In this document: in pieces, positions 58,132 to 64,000 of the stretch
How the letters are laid out: each line of letters opens with the position of its first letter
How positions within the stretch are numbered: position 1 is the stretch's first letter
Origin: Branchiostoma floridae
Lineage: Eukaryota; Chordata; Leptocardii; Amphioxiformes; Branchiostomatidae
Direction of reading: 5' to 3'
Length of the DNA: 64,000 nucleotides
Assembly (NCBI RefSeq): GCF_000003815.2
Contig: NC_049979.1
Coordinates: 16,178,900 to 16,242,899 of the forward strand
Translations under genes and position numbers: made by a program
The notes under the pieces: model-generated
What the model was told of the DNA's origin: nothing
What the model saw: only the letters and a program-made list of their open reading frames with translations
Databases searched by the model: none

Positions 58132-61100
58132 TTAAGGGATTATTTTATGTTTGTTTGTTTACTTGTTCTTTCGTTCGTTTATACATTCCTACCTTAAATT
58201 AACTTTCAAACGCACAGTTACAATACGATACAATTTCCTTGCTACTTCTTTTTATCTCCAAAGCCAGTCAGTTTTCCGGTTTTGTGACGGGTAACGAATC
58301 TGAACAACCACTGGAGCCCGCATCAAGTAGGGTATGAGACGGTTAATCGTGTTAAAGTGCCGTCCTGTTCCTACTAAGTAACCATTTCTTCACGCTTTTG
58401 TCGGCGTGCCGGCCCTGAGGCTTTCCTTTCCTGCAGTAGACCACTTCCCTATCCCAGTAGAGTGCGTATGGTTCGTGATTCCTAGAAATAGACCTACAAT
58501 AACCGGAAGTCGGTGAGATAGAATATTTACTCAGTAGTCTTCGTATGTTCCGTACGAACTGCTTATTTAGGAACCGAGGCAAAGCACCGTACGGAACCTG
58601 TGCACGGCAACAGCACGGACTTGATCTTCAGTACCTTCGCCAGAAGTTTATGTTTAGCACTACACTTGACCAGGATGACTATAAACTCTTCATAATGTAG
58701 GAAGTACATACCGCGTCATAGGATTAAAGTGTGGATGTTTGGGCATAAGGCTGCGTGCTGAGCAGACAGTATGTAATGTATACTGATCCCTCGGCAACAT
58801 ATTCATATTCACGAACAATTATTGGAATACATAATTCTTACATACTCAAATTAAAGCACATTTTTGGCGAAATAGTTACGTTAAATTCAGTATGGTTTCC
58901 TTGCAGTCCGACAAAATGTACTTGCCATGCCATGATAGCTAGCATTGTGATTACTATAGTGTTTGGTTTCCCTATTTTGCTGTGCTAAAATGTTCTCCAT
59001 TTCTCTCCTATCTTCCGTTACCAAATACGATAAGACTCCAGATTGTAAAGCATCAACACATACATGTAAGATCTATAAGGATACCTCTCTTAAATGACTA
59101 CAACAGTAGCTAAAATTAAAAGTCCTAACGTTATATAACAATGCTGTAACCTGTTTCACCACACAGCCATGAACGTATACAAACTTTGAAACACTAATGC
59201 AAACACAAGCGGACGACTCCAACGGAGCAGACATAATGATTACAGGAACGGTCCTCTGAAGCACTACAAGAGATGTATCTCATCTACAATCGAAAGATCA
59301 TTACCCGTTTAATCGTCGATATGCCGCTCTTTTATTGAATTTTCTCGCCACTTCAGGTCCATTTACAAGTTTTGTGAGTGGCGGAAGAAGTGTCATGGAA
59401 GCAGAGTACCCACCGTATGAGGTTGTGCTCGAAACGGCACTTCAACAGGGGATCGCTGCCGTCGGAAATTGGCCATCTGGGCTGAAATGCCATCTGATAA
59501 TGAGCACCACACTTGCATCAAACGGCACAAACAGTTAGGTGAGCCCCGAGTGTCTACCGAAAAGCGAGACGGACATGACAACTCTAGACCCCGCACACCT
59601 CCTACACTCTAAATAGGAACACGAGTTCCAAGCACGAACATGCGGGTATTATTATGTCCTCGATTTCATGAACTATCTTCGTCCGATCAAGGAGACACCA
59701 ACACTATGTATGTGCAAACACGGACTTTGGTGCCTATCTGAACCTTAGATAGCTAGCTACAGAGACTGATTTTGCTAATAAGACCTTTAGATGTGACAGC
59801 TCTCAAAAATAGGTAAATATATAGAATATTTCTTGGTCATTGAAAATACACAGAAATCCACGATCATGATATTACGTATTTAATAGTGTTAGCTTTTATT
59901 ACTTGGTAAGCAGAATTTTGAAATATATTTCATTGTTTCAGTCTTTGTAGTCGACCTTACGAAAGTAGCTATACTTGTGGATCAATAATTCTGCTTCTTT
60001 TTCTACTGCTAACATTTGCTAAGTTTGTACACATTCGGGCAGTTGATTTTTTCGTAGCTGTTCTGCATTGCAATTTCTTAGTTTCGCAGAAAATTCGACA
60101 TAAGTTGCTGTAACAGTGTAAGTACCATTAGCCCCCACATATCCACGATCTCGATCTCTCCGCTGCATGCTGAAAGGATCCGTACGTGTGTCCGAACCCG
60201 CGTGATTACAACCTCTCCCTGGTACTAAGTGGCCGTTCGTTCGTCCTGCGCATGAAACCTCTGACTGCGGAGGAAATCTGAAGATTATCACGTCAGACCG
60301 TCAGTCCATACTCTGGTCTGACAAAAGCATCACATTACAATAACTGAAATTTGACCAAACATTTTGCATTTGGGCTAGACAACAAAGACCTCTAATTTCC
60401 ACTATAGTATACATGAAAAAATGGCAAGTACTACCAAAGCATTTCTTCTATATCTGTACTTGTGTGTAGGAGTTGACATTGTAATGCGCAGATTGAAAGA
60501 ACGTCAAGAAATTATGATACTGTTGAGCAATTAACAATTATTCTTTTTTAGATACTTGTTTGTTTTATTGTGGCTATTAAAATAAAAAGTTTATGTTACA
60601 TCATCTCCAGCTGTCTCTCTTGATATCTGTAACAAGGAAAGCACACATCGTTCTTTGGCAGCATTAGGGTTGTGTGTATGTTTGTTTATATTTATTATTA
60701 TAGATACATAGATCAAATGTCTGCTTCTGTGATATTTTTCAAGCCTCTGTTTCTCGTTACAACATGTCTCTGATTTGTACTTTCGGACTGCTGTTTCACA
60801 GGAATCCGCAACAAACTGCGTTGTAAAACCGCGATGTGCGAAGAAATGACTATCCATGTAGGGTGGGAAATGCACAGTTAAATCGTTGTCTCAAAAATTC
60901 AAAGTGTTGGGAAATGTCCCGGTCTCCCTTTATTCATAGCTCGCTTAGCTTACTAATCGTTATGTTTATATGTTTCTTTCAGCAGTGGCCTTATTTAACT
61001 ACACCGTTATTGTATCCATTCGTTTGTTTTACTGTAGTGAGGGTATGGAAATGATATGAATGTTCTTTATATCCTTTGGCCCATACCAATGACCTGCATT

Positions 61101-61680
61101 TTCTACACAGTTTCCTTTCATGAGTGGTTTTACCGAAATAAAGTAATCAAACAGGTTCGTGGTATTGGGTTGCCAGTTGTATCCGTGTGTGAAAACATAG
61201 TGTCGTGGCTACGATGTGTGTAGGTCAAGGACCATGGTCGCCCTGCATAGGAAATGATCATGCTGCAATTGGCATGATTGAGGGATATCGGTTCATTGTT
61301 ACAGTACCCATAGATACAGGAGAAAACTGAGGTCAAATGTAATGTTTCTTCATAGAGCGAGGTTGCCTCGGGATTTGACCTGGATATATAACCCTGTTTT
61401 CTTTTGAATAGTCATAATGAAGAAGACGGGCCTTGTGACTTTCTGGTGGAGATGAATTTTTAAGATTGAAATGCGAAATTGATGAAACTTGTTTCAGTGC
61501 ATGTTTCAGTTCATACTTTCCTATAGCCAGCCCTACTACCTGTGGTGTCTATCTGTCCTTATGTCTTGGGCACAACTCTCTTGATCAAAGAAATGGGCAT
61601 ATCACAATTAAGTCGACGAATGAATTCGATTTGTTGTTTTGAACATGGTTAGTTTTAGAACATTCAAACTGATTTCTTCA

Positions 61681-61716
61681 GGTTAACCCCGAACCTGCAG
61701 GTTAACACCGAACCTG
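61681..61716. repeat. 19-bp direct repeat with AGGTTAAC motifs
   Basis: GGTTAACCCCGAACCTGCA is followed at once by GGTTAACACCGAACCTG. Each copy is itself partly palindromic (AGGTT...AACCT). Confidence 0.8.
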
Positions 61717-62581
61717 TTTATTTTGCATTGATTTATCTGATATCAGATGCGATATATTATAAAACGCACTCTTGCTTCAATTCTGTTAGGCGTCCGTTGT
61801 GTAAACAGCTCTCCTAGCTCCAACTGTGTGCGTCGGGGTAAACAGGAATGAAAGAGTACGTACCCATGTGAAATGTTTCTTACGAGTATCTGCCAGTTGT
61901 AGTTGCGAAACGCGCAACAAAAAATGCCTGTTATCTGAAAATATCAAGCTGTGATAATAGCAACGATAAAAATGTTTGGAGGTATCAGTTGCTCTGTTTG
62001 TAGATCGGCCGGTAGGGTGACACATGGACAATCTTTACGTCAATATGGTTAAGATTTTTAAGATTTCCTACAGGTATAAACAATACGATCAGTCGAGAAA
62101 AATAAATCGAAAACGTTGAAACGACCAAATCAAACACAATAAGCCGCCAAATCCTCCTTTAACGTTCCCATGGCAAGTAGTATGCAAGTTTTACAGTCCT
62201 CCATGTGAACATGACAGATGCACTAATGCTATCCTAACTTAATGAAAACAAGGAGAGGCATTAGATGAACCGTACGCTTTAATACTGGCAAAGATAAAAA
62301 CAGACAAAGTAGATAGAAAATACAAAAGGGGACTAATAACAACTATACTTCGTTTCAATCGGTGTCATCAAATACATAGTGCGCAGAAAACATCTTACTG
62401 TACAATTGAAGTTGATCTTCGTTGGCTCGAAAGTCTTTATAGGTGCAAACATTTTCAGAATTATTAACAACACACGCATTTGATAAATCTTAGGTAGATG
62501 AGAGCAAAAATCATGCAAAGTGATTTCCCTGGCTGATAAATCAATCTTAAAACAATATTCAACCTTCAGAATGGCAACATT

Positions 62582-62764
62582 TCAGTCCTCTGTGTCTGAG
62601 GCGACCTCAGGACTCGCACAGATGTCTAGTTTGTCATGGATCGTCGCCTGGTGCTCGGGTCTGGCAACATCGTCTGCCGAAGAGGCCGACGGCGGTCTGT
62701 CGCTTTCTCTCTTCCTCTGGAGCTTCTTGTGCTTCATACGTCTGTTTTGGAACCACGTCTTCAC
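62582..62764 (-). CDS. Homeobox gene, last exon (NK-like, BSX/VENT-type), partial
   Basis: A CAG acceptor is followed by VKTWFQNRRMKHKKLQRKR, which is homeodomain helix 3 from residue 45 onward, then a Ser/Asp/Glu-rich tail of about 40 residues and a TGA at 62582-62584. The intron between homeodomain residues 44 and 45 is an old position shared by many ANTP-class genes. KTWFQNRRMKHKK is closest, by memory of the families, to BSX (KHKKQLRK) and VENT (KHKRQ). It is not Hox2-like (VKVWFQ...KHKRQ) because of the KTW. Helices 1-2 and the N-terminus must lie beyond 64000; I found no matching exon in 62765-64000. Sequence-specific DNA-binding transcription factor. Confidence 0.85.
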   Translation of the reverse strand: MKTWFQNRRMKHKKLQRKRESDRPPSASSADDVARPEHQATIHDKLDICASPEVASDTED

Positions 62765-64000
62765 CTGATGTAAAACAAACAAGTTAAGCAACGTTGCAAG
62801 TACACCTTTCTAAATCATCTCTCCTAGACACTGCGAGGGGCAACCAGTAATGGTACATGTACCTGGACATATTCCATTTGCCTCCCTAGGTAAATGTTGT
62901 CGTGTTTATTGTCGGTTGTTTCAATACAGTTAACATGGGAAAATAATCAACCATCGTTAAACTGTTTTAAAGTAGCACTGAACTAGTAGTATCTACTAAA
63001 TTCGTTGTATTAAGAAGACTAGATGGTGGGTGCCGAATTCTGGACCGGCCGCTAAGCATAAAAGAGGTAATAACTATCTTAAGACTATCACTATTATTTT
63101 CAACCTACAATTTTCCACAATATGTATGAATGGCGCCTTCGTTATTGCACCAGATGGTTTTAAGGAGAAACTACAAAATCATTGTTACCTTGGTGCAAAC
63201 ATGTCACATGCCTAATATGCTAATATTCCAATAGCTACCTGTAATACTGTAGTAACTATATATTCTACTTGTCTTAAGACTTATTTGTATGTCTCAGTGT
63301 CTTTATTCTGTATGTGTTTAGTATGATTTCTCAGTCACGGTTTTACACAGTACATCCCACAAGGTTTCGCGTCTCAAAATGTGCTGCAACTCAATAACGT
63401 TTCATTGACTTATTACGGGAAAGATATTCGTGCCTCAGAACGGCAAGCTATAAGCTTATCACGGAAACCTTTCAATGTACAACAGTGTATTTTCTAAATA
63501 GATAGTAATAGATGATACGTTTCCTAAGTGAAAGTGTGTAACAAACGATCCCAAAAAACAGTTGACCATTTTATCTATTCTTCTCGATAACTAACATTGC
63601 CTTCAAAATTAGCAGTTCGTAACACTAGGTGCCGTCGTCGATTCCACTTTTGGTGCATTTCCTTACGTACTCTTCTGTTGTAAAGAATTCTACCAAATGT
63701 GTGAGATATGTTACCCGCACACACGGCTGGACACCCTATCTTGGCCCAAGGCTTGGCCGTAACGAGTACGGTACAATGCGGAGTTTAACTCCCTTCTGCC
63801 AGACCCACCTTTTATTCCCGAGGAACGTTTTTCAAGACGTCTGACATATATGTGGTAATTGTGGGGTTGTTAACGTTTTTTTTACCTAATATTTGATTTT
63901 TTTAGAGTATGTGTTTTCCTAATGATTGTGCGCTGACGATACTATGTCCAAAAGACTTATAAAGCTATGGCAGACGTTAGAGTGTGATAGGAAAATCAAA
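62765..64000. other. Homeobox gene intron / no feature seen
   Basis: No exon with homeodomain helices 1-2, no repeat and no RNA gene recognised in this stretch. It is inferred to be the intron upstream of the last homeobox exon. Confidence 0.5.

Larger units (their letters stand above)
51127..62581. other. Gene-poor 11.4-kb interval between MCM8 and the homeobox gene
   Basis: No ORF here shows recognisable homology. Small ORFs such as 52078-52395 (minus) and 59335-59538 (plus) lack splice or family support. Contents: MCM8 promoter at the left edge, a hairpin near 51553-51589, homeodomain-site-rich AT stretches such as 56805-56830, a TIR element at 57545-58131 and the homeobox-gene 3' flank at the right. 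Confidence 0.6.

Overview
This is metazoan nuclear DNA: split genes with short GT-AG introns, no operons, many transposon relics and one 100-base run of N (44401-44500). The gene set (complete PARP1, AKT and MCM8 orthologues, a homeobox exon, and an EGF/SEA membrane protein), the retained vertebrate-like exon structure and the SINE/MITE/Helentron-like repeat style fit a deuterostome invertebrate, most likely a cephalochordate such as Branchiostoma. The species is an inference; the gene families are read directly from spliced translations whose exon phases I checked by hand.

Layout. (1) 281-5377, plus strand: 3' part of a type I membrane protein with EGF repeats, an SEA domain, one transmembrane helix and a tyrosine-motif tail. 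(2) 21831-7623, minus: complete PARP1, 26 coding exons, 987 residues. Its large intron 1 carries a Helentron-like element, a LINE 3' fragment and a foldback repeat; a MITE sits in another intron. (3) 22081-25700: intergenic, with a tRNA-derived SINE. (4) 36038-25722, minus: complete AKT kinase, 13 coding exons per transcript, 493 residues, with two tandem alternative versions of the last coding exon; a decayed DIRS-like retroelement lies in an intron. (5) 51126-38441, minus: MCM8 helicase, 31 coding exons seen plus one hidden in the N gap. A 30-bp minisatellite has grown out of one of its splice acceptors. (6) 51127-62581: 11 kb without a recognised gene, holding a TIR element and possible regulatory DNA. 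(7) 62764-62582, minus: last exon of an NK-like (BSX/VENT-type) homeobox gene whose other exons lie beyond the window.

PARP1, AKT and MCM8 are separate housekeeping/signalling genes in the same orientation (DNA-damage sensing, growth signalling, recombination-linked helicase). Nothing suggests co-transcription. PARP1 next to AKT recalls the human 1q42-q44 linkage of PARP1 and AKT3. The most striking features are the duplicated AKT hydrophobic-motif exon, the Helentron-like and DIRS-like elements, and the MCM8 splice-site minisatellite.
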